A stretch of 64,000 nucleotides of DNA, taken from assembly GCA_900537125.1 (NCBI GenBank), contig UNRJ01000006.1:310001-374000 (forward strand), written 5' to 3'. This document shows positions 53,003 to 60,945 of the stretch, one piece after another. How positions within the stretch are numbered: the first letter of the stretch is position 1; every line of letters begins with the position of its first letter. The notes below the pieces were generated by a model. It ran no database searches, was not told the DNA's origin, and saw only the letters and a program-made list of their open reading frames with translations. The DNA is from Rhodobacteraceae bacterium Alg238-R152. GTDB lineage: Bacteria; Pseudomonadota; Alphaproteobacteria; Rhodobacterales; Rhodobacteraceae. A program made the position numbers and the translations under genes.

Positions 53003-54568
53003 TTAGTCGGAGAGTGACATGCCGCCGAAGTTGAAGATATCTTCGAGCATTGGGTTGAAGACAAAGCCTTCGACATCATCACGCACGGCGATGCGGTAGT
53101 CTTTCTGGAACAGATAGACGTAGGCCGCTTCGTCGGTCACGATTTCCTGCAGCTCACCATAAAGAGCGGTGCGTTCTGCTGTGTCGGAGCTCACAACCGC
53201 TTGCTGCAGCAGGCCGTCAACTTTGTCGTTGGAGTACCAGCTGCGGTTGCCCGCCAGGCCGTGACGATTGCTGTCAAACCAGTAGTTGGTGAACATATAA
53301 GGGTCCGCGAAATCCGGGCTCCAGTTGCCAGTGGCAATGCCAAATTCGCCGGAGTCAAAACGCTCACGCATGGTGGCGTTGGCCAGCTTTTCCAGCTTCA
53401 CGTTCAGGCCCAGCTGGGACAGATACGCTTGGGTTGCAATGGCAATAGGCTCCCACAGTGGGTCACGATCGGAATAGAGGAAAGAGATTTCCTCGCTTGC
53501 GCCGCCAGCCACATCGAGGGCCTTTTTCGCAGAGGTCAGATCATAAGAGTACTGGGTCGCGTTTTTGTTCTGACCCCACATGCCTTCTGGGATCGGGCCG
53601 TGCATCTGCACACCGTTGCCATCCAGAATGCCGTCGATGATGCCCTGATAGTCCACCGCAGCGGATATCGCGCGACGCACGTCAACATTGTCCAACGGTG
53701 CCACTTTGTTGTTCAGGTAGAGGTAAGTCACCTTGAGGCTAGGGTAGTTCTGGACCTCAATACCATCTTTGCTGCCCAGCGCATCAAGCTGATCCACCGG
53801 CAGGCTTTCTGCGATGTGAACGTCACCTGCTTCAAGCTTCAGGCGACGTGCCGCGGCTTCTGCAATGATGTCGACGCGAATTTTCTCGATCTCAGGCGTA
53901 GCGCCACCGTAGTTCGGGTTTGGCTCCAGCACGAGGCTTTGGCCACGCTCCCAACCGGTCAGCATATAAGCGCCAGATCCAGCGGAATTGGCGGACAGCC
54001 ATTCGGTGCCGTGATCGTCGCCCTTGCTTTCAACAGCTGGGTTCACAACACCGGCGCCATTGTTGGCCAGCGTGTAGAGGAACGGTGCAAACGGCTGCTC
54101 CAATGTGAAGGTCACCTGCATGTCACCGGTGGCTTCGACTTTCATGCCGCCCGGGAACGCTTCGGATGGGCCGCGACCCAGATCCATCAGACGGTTAAAG
54201 GAATACTCCACGGCGGCGGCGTCTACTGCTGTGCCGTCGCTAAATGCATTGCCGGAGGCCAGATCAAATGTCCAAACCGTGCCATCATCAGACGCAGACC
54301 ATTTGCTGGCCAGTTCGCCAACCACGGACGTGAGGCCTTTGCCATCCTCAGACACGTCATAAGCCACCAACCGTTGGTACAGCGGATATGTTACAGTCCA
54401 ATCATTATTATCCATGGTTTGCGCCGGATCGAGCGTTTGCGGATCAGACGCTTTGGCCACGACCAGCAGATCTGAATCGCCATCCGCCAGTGCTACAGGC
54501 GCATTCATCGCCATCCCCACCGTGACGGCTGCTGCGCCAACCACATGGAACCATTGTGAATTTTTCAT
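53003..54568 (-). CDS. ddpA: Dipeptide ABC transporter periplasmic binding protein
   Basis: A 521-residue class C (SBP_bac_5) binding protein with a Sec signal peptide (MKNSQWFHVVGAAAVTVGMAMNAPVALA, read as segments; cleavage near residue 29). The conserved start of the mature domain DPQTLDPAQTMDNNDWTVTYPLYQRL is present. It is the first gene of the operon and faces an RpiR regulator across a 192-base spacer. Substrate preference for D-Ala-D-Ala is inferred from DdpX; short peptides from peptidoglycan are also possible. Confidence 0.9.
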   Translation of the reverse strand: MKNSQWFHVVGAAAVTVGMAMNAPVALADGDSDLLVVAKASDPQTLDPAQTMDNNDWTVTYPLYQRLVAYDVSEDGKGLTSVVGELASKWSASDDGTVWTFDLASGNAFSDGTAVDAAAVEYSFNRLMDLGRGPSEAFPGGMKVEATGDMQVTFTLEQPFAPFLYTLANNGAGVVNPAVESKGDDHGTEWLSANSAGSGAYMLTGWERGQSLVLEPNPNYGGATPEIEKIRVDIIAEAAARRLKLEAGDVHIAESLPVDQLDALGSKDGIEVQNYPSLKVTYLYLNNKVAPLDNVDVRRAISAAVDYQGIIDGILDGNGVQMHGPIPEGMWGQNKNATQYSYDLTSAKKALDVAGGASEEISFLYSDRDPLWEPIAIATQAYLSQLGLNVKLEKLANATMRERFDSGEFGIATGNWSPDFADPYMFTNYWFDSNRHGLAGNRSWYSNDKVDGLLQQAVVSSDTAERTALYGELQEIVTDEAAYVYLFQKDYRIAVRDDVEGFVFNPMLEDIFNFGGMSLSD

Positions 54569-54657
54569 CTTCGCTGTCCTCCCCAGAACGATGTTTTTGA
54601 CCTTTGGGTCGAGCCTCTCTGAGGGGTCTTCCCCAGCGGCAAGTAGGCAGACCCTCT

Positions 54658-54690
54658 ATGGTATTGCCATAACAGTCAACACCGTTATGG
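54658..54690. promoter_or_regulatory. Candidate MurR/RpiR operator between ddpA and its regulator
   Basis: Nested dyads occur in the divergent spacer: ATGG-TATTG-CCAT (54658-54670) and CCATAAC-N10-GTTATGG (54667-54690). The second has perfect 7-base arms. They lie close to both divergent starts, as expected for the target of the adjacent regulator. Recognised by eye. Confidence 0.5.
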
Positions 54691-54760
54691 TACGTGCATA
54701 CCGATTATTTTTTGATATGGTCCTCCCATTGGGGAGAAGTTCGGGCAGAAGGGTCTGAGA

Positions 54761-55618
54761 ATGGGCGTGAATATTTCGGAGGCAATTGCCAATGCAAACC
54801 AGTCGTTTACCAAGCTGGAACAACGCGTTGCCACCTACCTGAGCAGCCGGCCGGAAGCGGTGGCGTTGGAAACCAGCGCGGAAATAGCTGAAAAGTTACA
54901 AGTCAGTCCGATGACGGTAAGCCGGTTTTTTAGGAAACTTGGGTTTAACAATCTCAACGAGCTGCGGGCTGATGCGCGACGCGATCTTTATGGGCCAACC
55001 TCAGCGCGAATCGGCAGCCGGTTCAAAAGCTTCAAACAGGCCAGTCAAACCCGCGACGCGACCCAGGACCACGCGATTGCCAACGCCGCTATCCGCACGG
55101 CTTTGGATCTGCGCGAAACCGAACGCTGGCAGCAAGCAGTGCAGTATGTGGCGCATTCTGAGAGCGTGATGGCCGCAGGGTTTCAGGTGATGCAATATCT
55201 GGCCAATGGTTTTGCCATGCGGCTGAAGTATCTGCGCTCCAACGTGGTCTTTCTGGATGGCACTGACGGAGTCTATGCCGAAGTTTTCGGGGATGAATCC
55301 GAGACCAAAACGTTGATCCTGATCGATACATTTCGGTACGGCAATCACGGGCCAATCTTGGCCAACGCTGCGCAAGAACGTGGATTTAAGGTGATCCTGT
55401 TTTGCGACGAATTCTGCGATTGGGGCACAGGGCTGAGCGATGTGATGCTGCCCTACCCCAACGAAGGTCACATGTTTCTGCCGTTCCCAACAGGCATCCA
55501 TTTTGGCCTAAACCTGATGTTTCAGGATGTGGTCACTGAGCTTGGTGACAAGGCACGTGACAAGGTCGAGCGCATCGCCATATCACAAGATCTGTTTGGG
55601 AATTTCTTGCCGGAATAG
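54761..55618 (+). CDS. MurR/RpiR family transcriptional regulator
   Basis: A 285-residue regulator with an N-terminal helix-turn-helix (VALETSAEIAEKLQVSPMTVS) and a C-terminal SIS-like region (about residues 120-270: VAHSESVMAAGFQVMQYLANG, LILIDTFRYGNHGPILANAAQERG). SIS domains in this family bind sugar phosphates or N-acetylmuramic-acid 6-phosphate. It is divergent from ddpA, so it probably represses the ddp operon. A link to peptidoglycan fragments fits the DdpX substrate. Start ATG at 54761 behind GAAGGGTCT. Confidence 0.91.
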   Translation: MGVNISEAIANANQSFTKLEQRVATYLSSRPEAVALETSAEIAEKLQVSPMTVSRFFRKLGFNNLNELRADARRDLYGPTSARIGSRFKSFKQASQTRDATQDHAIANAAIRTALDLRETERWQQAVQYVAHSESVMAAGFQVMQYLANGFAMRLKYLRSNVVFLDGTDGVYAEVFGDESETKTLILIDTFRYGNHGPILANAAQERGFKVILFCDEFCDWGTGLSDVMLPYPNEGHMFLPFPTGIHFGLNLMFQDVVTELGDKARDKVERIAISQDLFGNFLPE

Positions 55619-55624
55619 AGTGAC

Positions 55625-56269
55625 TTAGACAAGGCGACCATTGCGCAGTTCCAGGCTATCCGGCGCCAAGGCCTCGCGGAAAGCTGGGGCATGGCTGACC
55701 AACAGAATGGCCTGTGGCAGACCCAGCAATATGTCGAGCAGCCGGGTTTCATTTTCTGTGTCCAGCGCGTTGGTTGGCTCATCCAGCAGCAGAGCTTCGG
55801 GCTCCATCGCCAAGACCGTTGCCAACGTCACAAGCCGTTTTTCTCCACCGGACAGCTTATGGGTGATACGGTCCCGCAGGTGCATCAGACTCAGATCCGT
55901 CAACACCTTGTCCACAATGGCCAAAGCCTCCGCCTTGCTACGTCCCAAATTGAGCGGCCCAAAGGCAATATCCTCGGCCACGGTCGGACAAAACAGTTGA
56001 TCATCCGGATCTTGAAACACCAAACCAATGCGTCGCCGAACCTCATGGAAATCCACCTCTACACGCCGCTCTTTGCCAAAGACGGTTACGCGGCCTGCGC
56101 TTGGAGCTTGTAACCCAAGAGCGATATGAAACAGCGTGGATTTGCCAGCCCCGTTAGGGCCCGCGATGGAAAGCCGCTGCCCAGCCTCCAGCTGCAAAGA
56201 CGCCCCATCCAACACCGGCGCATGACCAGGGTAGGCAAAGTGGATATCTTCGAGTTTGAGGATTGTCAT
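55625..56269 (-). CDS. cbiO: Cobalt ECF transporter ATP-binding protein CbiO
   Basis: A 214-residue ATPase of the energy-coupling-factor class. Walker A is GPNGAGKSTLF, the signature is LSGGEKRLV (as in other CbiO/EcfA), and Walker B is ALLLDEPTNALD. The ATG at 56269 overlaps the stop of cbiQ by four bases; an upstream 10-codon extension is unnecessary. It is the last gene of a five-gene operon that begins after the cobalamin riboswitch at 59175-59343. Confidence 0.94.
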   Translation of the reverse strand: MTILKLEDIHFAYPGHAPVLDGASLQLEAGQRLSIAGPNGAGKSTLFHIALGLQAPSAGRVTVFGKERRVEVDFHEVRRRIGLVFQDPDDQLFCPTVAEDIAFGPLNLGRSKAEALAIVDKVLTDLSLMHLRDRITHKLSGGEKRLVTLATVLAMEPEALLLDEPTNALDTENETRLLDILLGLPQAILLVSHAPAFREALAPDSLELRNGRLV

Positions 56270-57048
56270 AGAAAATCCAACATTAGCAAGCTGATGCACA
56301 CCAAAGAAAACAGCACCGCAAACACATAGTCACGCCGGGTCATGCAGAAATCTTGTAGCAGCATGAGACGCCCAGAAAAGCCCCGACATTTCATCGCGCC
56401 CAAGATCCGCTCTGACCGTTCGATCGCGCGGACCAACATCATGCCCACCAAATACCCAAAGCTGCGATAGGTGTGCCAATTGGTGCTTGGTCGGAACCCA
56501 CGGATCTTCATAGCGCTGCGCAGGCGCAAATATTCCTCACGCAGCACTTCAATGTAGCGGATGGTGAACATCAACAGATGCACCAGAACCTCTGGGCAGC
56601 GCAGTTTGTGCAGCGCATGGCCTAGTGTGACCGGCTCCATTGTGCCCACCAGCACCATAAGCGAAAGGATCACCGCGTTGGCGGTCAGCGCGATCTCAAT
56701 GGCCTTCCACAACCCCTGCCAGCTCGCCGGGAACCCAAACACAGTGAACATGGCTTCGCCTGGCATCGAGAAAGGCAGAAGTACCAGCATAAAGATAATG
56801 AAGCTGTCCATCATCGCCATACGTTTAAGCGTGCGGCGGATGGGCAAGCGCGATAGCAGCAGCAGACCAATCGACGTTGATAGAGCAGAAATCAGCGCCG
56901 GAATGGTGGCCAAAGCGACGGTCACAATGGCAAAGAGGCAGGCCATCACAATACGAATGCGGGGGTCTAAATCCCCGATCACACCATAAGGCGCGTCACT
57001 TGTTGCCTCGGCCAGAGTTTTGGCCTGGGGTTCCAGCGCATGTGCCAT
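56266..57048 (-). CDS. cbiQ: Cobalt ECF transporter transmembrane component CbiQ
   Basis: A 260-residue EcfT-type protein with several N-terminal helices and the signature coupling motif near RSERILGAMKCRGFSG (Ala-Arg-Gly type helix that contacts CbiO). The first helix segment IRIVMACLFAIVTVALATIPAL is typical. The start ATG at 57048 overlaps the preceding stop. It joins CbiO to the substrate-binding CbiM subunit. Confidence 0.92.
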   Translation of the reverse strand: MAHALEPQAKTLAEATSDAPYGVIGDLDPRIRIVMACLFAIVTVALATIPALISALSTSIGLLLLSRLPIRRTLKRMAMMDSFIIFMLVLLPFSMPGEAMFTVFGFPASWQGLWKAIEIALTANAVILSLMVLVGTMEPVTLGHALHKLRCPEVLVHLLMFTIRYIEVLREEYLRLRSAMKIRGFRPSTNWHTYRSFGYLVGMMLVRAIERSERILGAMKCRGFSGRLMLLQDFCMTRRDYVFAVLFSLVCISLLMLDFL

Positions 57049-57629
57049 CAAGCGGACATTTTCTTACGTGCCGCGATGTAGAAGCCAATACCAAACAAAC
57101 CGATGATGTAGCCAATGCCGCCCAATATACCCTGCATGTCGTTTTTCTCACGGTAAGCGGCGATCTCGCGGCGCAGCGGGCGGAGTTCGTCACGCACAGC
57201 TTGGGCAATGGTTTGGCGTTCCTCATCGGACAGGGAGGCAACGGTCACAATGGCGGTGCCATCGGTTGGAGAGACGACATCCGGCGCGTGCTCAACCTCA
57301 GCAGCGACACCCAAAATCTCAGCCACCTCCTCTGCGGGCATAATCACCTTGGCCACATGCCCTGCACCCAAATCTGCGGTGAATGTATGCGCCACAGGGT
57401 TGGTTGGTTTGTAGAGAAAAAATCCATCCGCATCGGTGATGGTGCGCCCAAGTTCGGTACCATCAGGGCCATAAACGATGACGTCTTGATCCACGGCCAT
57501 ATCACCGTTGGAGAAACCAAGTTCCCCTTCGATGGCATCCCCGGCGGGAAAAACGCCAGCAATCACCTTATGCGCCAAGGCCGGGAGCGGCACAAAAACG
57601 AGACTTACAATGAGGATCAGATGTTTCAT
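57048..57629 (-). CDS. CbiL/NikL-like accessory protein of cobalt-nickel transporter
   Basis: A 193-residue membrane-anchored protein with a signal-like start (MKHLILIVSLVFVPLPALA), an exported domain (AHKVIAGVFPAGDAIEGELGF, DADGFFLYKPTN), a coiled segment (TIAQAVRDELRPLRREIAAYREK) and one C-terminal helix (GGIGYIIGLFGIGFYIAARKK). This layout matches the L-type accessory subunits found between M and Q genes. The exported domain begins with His, as in metal-binding sites of the CbiM family. Its start overlaps the cbiM stop. Confidence 0.8.
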   Translation of the reverse strand: MKHLILIVSLVFVPLPALAHKVIAGVFPAGDAIEGELGFSNGDMAVDQDVIVYGPDGTELGRTITDADGFFLYKPTNPVAHTFTADLGAGHVAKVIMPAEEVAEILGVAAEVEHAPDVVSPTDGTAIVTVASLSDEERQTIAQAVRDELRPLRREIAAYREKNDMQGILGGIGYIIGLFGIGFYIAARKKMSA

Positions 57630-58237
57630 GCTGGCGATCCTCTCAAAAACAACTCTGGTTTCACCCTACGCGCCAAAAGCACTGCAAAGCCAGTGAGCAC
57701 AGCTTCGATGACCATGACCGGGATATGGGCAAAGAACACAAGTTTGGCAGCTGGCAGGAACGCATCACCAGACAGCGCCAAGGACAGGGCAACAAAAGCC
57801 GTTGTAGCGGCAATCGAAAACGCCCCACCGATGCCACCCCAAATAGCGCCTTGCACCGGGGAGCCGCGCCCGATCATGCGGCCAAAAATCATCCAGGCCA
57901 ACACCGCAGGCAGGGCTATGTTTACGGTGTTGACGCCAAGCACGGTCAATCCGCCAAAGCCAAAAAACACAGCTTGCAACAGCAGACCAACAAACAACGC
58001 AGGAAAGGCGGCCCAACCAAGCAAAAGCCCGGCCAGACCGTTTAGTATCAAATGTACAGAAGACGGGCCAATTGGCACATGGATCAGCGAGGCGACAAAA
58101 AAGCTGGCTGACAACACACCCGCTGTGGGAATGCGGTCCAGATCCAGCGATTTGAGGCCCACCGCAATCCCACCTGCAGCGGCAATTGCGCCGCCGATCA
58201 CAACAGGGTTGGACAAGGCTCCGTCAACAATGTGCAT
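57626..58237 (-). CDS. cbiM: Cobalt transporter substrate-binding subunit CbiM
   Basis: A 203-residue integral membrane S component with the diagnostic N-terminal metal-binding segment MHIVDGALSNPVVIGGA. In CbiM/NikM the N-terminal Met, the His at residue 2 and downstream His residues coordinate the metal, so this start must be right. VPIGPSSVHLILNGLAGLLLGWA is the other conserved loop. It begins six bases after the DUF4198 gene. The riboswitch indicates cobalt rather than nickel. Confidence 0.95.
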   Translation of the reverse strand: MHIVDGALSNPVVIGGAIAAAGGIAVGLKSLDLDRIPTAGVLSASFFVASLIHVPIGPSSVHLILNGLAGLLLGWAAFPALFVGLLLQAVFFGFGGLTVLGVNTVNIALPAVLAWMIFGRMIGRGSPVQGAIWGGIGGAFSIAATTAFVALSLALSGDAFLPAAKLVFFAHIPVMVIEAVLTGFAVLLARRVKPELFLRGSPA

Positions 58238-58243
58238 GCGGGC

Positions 58244-59029
58244 TTACTCCAGATCCCAAGCGCGGATCCAAATCACCGCGTCTTGGCTGAGCTCTTTGCC
58301 GTCGTGTTCAGTGGCTGGACCAGAACCCAAAGCAGCAAAGCCCCAATAGCCAGCTTTTGGCACCCCAAAAGTGAAATAGCCGTTGTCATCAGAAATCGCC
58401 ACCAGCGCACCACCAGGCAGAGGTGACGCCGTAACGGCTTTGGCACCGGTGCCACTCATATCTGGCGCAGAGGCAATGTACTCAATCTCAATCTCCGCCC
58501 CCGCAACCGGCTGGCCTTCGCGCAACACGCGTCCTGTGAAGGTGGAGCCGGCAATGATGTTGTAGGGCTTGTTCAGGGGCAGAATTTCGGTGGCCAAACC
58601 TTGTGGCTGATCCCAATCGGTGGGCAACTCATTGCGGTTCAGATAGGCCTTGGTGATCTGCTGAATGTAGATGTCTTCAGATTCTTCGTAATACGGCGCT
58701 GGCACAGTCACCAACACATAGTCACCGGAACGTTTCACCGGCACGGAGCCGATGAAAGCTTTGGCGCTGTTATCAGGACCGTCAAAGGTGGTCTCTTTCA
58801 GCGTATCCATTAGGTCGGTTTTTTCGCCGTTGTGAATCACGTAGAACTCTTCCGGCTTTTCCAGCGTCATCACATGCCCGGCTTCAAACGGGTGCCAGAA
58901 AACCAACTTAACCGGCACATCACCGGGACGTGCAATCATGGTGTCTTCGGTGTATTCTAACAGGAAATGCGCCTGTGCCATCGCGGGCAGAGCCAGAACA
59001 GCGGCGGCCGCCAAAAGCAGTTTTTTCAT
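58244..59029 (-). CDS. DUF4198 domain-containing periplasmic protein (NikK/CbtK-like)
   Basis: A 261-residue exported protein with a Sec signal peptide (MKKLLLAAAAVLALPAMAQA, then HFLLEYTED). The DUF4198 features are an exported His at the mature start, the central LKETTFDGPD region and C-terminal FTFGVPKAGYWGFAALG. In nickel and cobalt transporters this is the K component, which may bind or filter metal before CbiM. It is the first gene of the operon, with the ribosome site AAGGACGAAATG, 145 bases after the riboswitch. Confidence 0.85.
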   Translation of the reverse strand: MKKLLLAAAAVLALPAMAQAHFLLEYTEDTMIARPGDVPVKLVFWHPFEAGHVMTLEKPEEFYVIHNGEKTDLMDTLKETTFDGPDNSAKAFIGSVPVKRSGDYVLVTVPAPYYEESEDIYIQQITKAYLNRNELPTDWDQPQGLATEILPLNKPYNIIAGSTFTGRVLREGQPVAGAEIEIEYIASAPDMSGTGAKAVTASPLPGGALVAISDDNGYFTFGVPKAGYWGFAALGSGPATEHDGKELSQDAVIWIRAWDLE

Positions 59030-59174
59030 ACATTTCGTCCTTATCACGTCGCGCCCTCCCCGGCGCATTTGTCTTGTGACTTTGAGGAGCTTGGGACCGG
59101 TTGCCTAAATGGACAAACGACTCCAGCGCACTCCCCGTCGCCGATGTTGATCGCCCTTTCCAAAGGCGCATGTC

Positions 59175-59343
59175 CGGCAGGTCTCCTGACTTGCGGGTCA
59201 AAGCACTGTGCTGGCCTTCCCGGATATCCCAGTGGCATGATCAGCTGTGCTCGCCGCTTACAGTTGCGGGGGCAGTTGCAGAGTTGGCGCCCCAAGCGCC
59301 GCACTGCATTCCCTATTGCTTCCGGAGGATTCCCCGGAACCGA
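59175..59343 (-). promoter_or_regulatory. Cobalamin (AdoCbl) riboswitch
   Basis: Read on the minus strand: GGTTCCGGGG, AATAGGGAATGCAGTGCGG, CCCCCGCAACTGTAAGCGG and GCAAGTCAGGAGACCTGCC, in the correct order. It is upstream of the cobalt transporter operon and should switch it off when adenosylcobalamin is plentiful. It shares the core elements of the riboswitch at 45073-45252. Confidence 0.95.
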
Positions 59344-59723
59344 ACATGGCGTGTTCTTGCCAGAACATAGAGGAAGCGGTCAACATCCGATTGCGACTAC
59401 GAATGAAGCTGCCTCAAATTAGCTCCGATTTGGGAAAGATGTTTCGACCCTGAACGAGAGAGCTTACTAGCGCCCGCGTGATGGTCTGTTGTCTGGCTCA
59501 CGTGAAGATACGGAGACAGAAAATGCGCGACAAGCCAGTCGCTTGGTGCCCCAGTTCGAAGCAACCTTAGGCATGCCGGAGAGAGAAGCAGGCCTTTAGC
59601 GCGTTCACCAAGCTGTGGCGTCGATATCTGCGAAACGGAGCGAGTCCAGCCTAAGAACTCAGTGGACAATGCAGTATGGAACACTCGGGTGCTGGAATTT
59701 AATATTGTTTGGATTCTTCAAAA
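59344..59723. other. 380-base gap with no supported gene
   Basis: This region lies between the riboswitch and the LacI gene stop. It should contain the minus-strand promoter of the cobalt operon near 59350-59450. A minus-strand open frame at 59397-59684 (95 codons) has no recognisable motif, no good ribosome site and unremarkable base use; it is not called. No terminator for the LacI gene was found. Confidence 0.4.
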
Positions 59724-60755
59724 TCACCCGCGGCTTACTGGCCCACAGCTTTCACGGACAACCAAGTCGCCGTGCATCATTTCCTCCTGGATCCCCAGCC
59801 CTTTCCCCTCGAGCTTATCCAGTAGGATCGACATCGCCTGCGCGCCAATCATGGTACGGGGCTGTCGGATGGTGGTCAGCGCCGGAGTGATATTGCTTGC
59901 GAATGGGATGTCGTCAAAGCCAATGACGGAAAAGTCCCGCGGCACATCAAATCCGCGCAATCGCAGCGCCGCAATCACACCGATTGCGGTGTTGTCGTTA
60001 AAGCAGAAAAACGCGGTCGGCACGGTGTCTTTGATAAACAGCCGCTCCACTGCGGCCCGCCCGCCTTCGCTGGAACCATCCCCCTCCATGCGCCAATCCG
60101 CCAGCTTTTCTGCGCATTCGGCGAGGCCCAGTCGATACCCCTCATGGCGCCGTTCCGACAAGATATCCCCCACGCCACCGCTGACAAACACAATCCGACG
60201 GTGCCCTAGAGAAACCAGATATTCGGTTGCCATTTTCGAAGCGGCAACATCGTCCACACCAACAAAGCTGCTTTCCGTTGCCTCCAAAGGTCGCCCAACC
60301 GCAACCGAAGGCGGCAACCTGATGTTCGCGTTATTTTCCGGCGCGCCGGCAACCGGCTCATGTCCCGTCAACAGGACCAGACCATCGGCCACCCCTGTCG
60401 CGAGAAAACGCATGTGGTTCTCTTCAAGTGAAATTGCACCTTCAGTGTTGCCGATGAGGACGCCATAGCCCCGTGCGTGTGCTTCTTTCTCCAGTCCAAT
60501 CAGGATGCCTGGAAAATTCGGGTCGGCAATGGAGGGAGTTAGCACCATAACCATTTTTGAGCGCTGCATGCGCAGGTTCTGGGCCATCACATTGGCGGTG
60601 TAGCCGGTGCGCGCTATGGCGTTGGTCACTTTCTTGCGCGTACTTTCTGCAACCTTCTCCGGGTTCCGAATCGCGCGACTCACCGTAGCGATGGACACGC
60701 CGGCAAGCTTTGCGACGTCTTCAATAGTGGCAGATTTTTTCGGCTGACTTGACAC
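59724..60755 (-). CDS. LacI family transcriptional regulator
   Basis: A 343-residue regulator. The N-terminal helix-turn-helix and hinge are TIEDVAKLAGVSIATVSRAI and RKKVTNAIARTGYTANVMAQNL; the sugar-binding core follows (VMVLTPSIADPNFPGILIGLE, FSVIGFDDIPFASNITPALTTIRQP). It starts with GTG at 60755. It is divergent from a sugar ABC transporter; three LacI-type operators lie between them, so it almost certainly controls that transporter. Confidence 0.94.
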   Translation of the reverse strand: MSSQPKKSATIEDVAKLAGVSIATVSRAIRNPEKVAESTRKKVTNAIARTGYTANVMAQNLRMQRSKMVMVLTPSIADPNFPGILIGLEKEAHARGYGVLIGNTEGAISLEENHMRFLATGVADGLVLLTGHEPVAGAPENNANIRLPPSVAVGRPLEATESSFVGVDDVAASKMATEYLVSLGHRRIVFVSGGVGDILSERRHEGYRLGLAECAEKLADWRMEGDGSSEGGRAAVERLFIKDTVPTAFFCFNDNTAIGVIAALRLRGFDVPRDFSVIGFDDIPFASNITPALTTIRQPRTMIGAQAMSILLDKLEGKGLGIQEEMMHGDLVVRESCGPVSRG

Positions 60756-60834
60756 GTTTGATGCGCCTGTTGGGTTTGATTTTTGTTTATGTGCGCGAGG
60801 CGGTTAGTGGCCTTATAGCCGCATCACGGCATGC

Positions 60835-60891
60835 TGAAAAGGTTTACACAGCCAAATGTAAAGGTTTACACAGCCAATGAAAACGTTTACA
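60835..60891. promoter_or_regulatory. Three tandem LacI-family operators
   Basis: Three related 14-base dyads: TGAAAAGGTTTACA (60835-60848), TGTAAAGGTTTACA (60857-60870, near-perfect palindrome) and TGAAAACGTTTACA (60878-60891). Starts are spaced 22 and 21 bases apart, about two helical turns each, so bound dimers would line up on one DNA face. They sit before the sugar transporter and match the family consensus with a central CG or GG. Confidence 0.82.
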
Positions 60892-60945
60892 TATCTCGAC
60901 CAGCGACCTCAAATTGTGAGGGATAGAGTTCAGGGAGGGGACGAC

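Noticed and set aside
53201..54475. 424-codon plus-strand open frame opposite ddpA
   Set aside because: It is the antisense shadow of the binding-protein gene and has no motif or ribosome site.
56877..58349. 490-codon plus-strand open frame opposite the cobalt operon
   Set aside because: It covers parts of four well-supported overlapping genes and is a compositional shadow.
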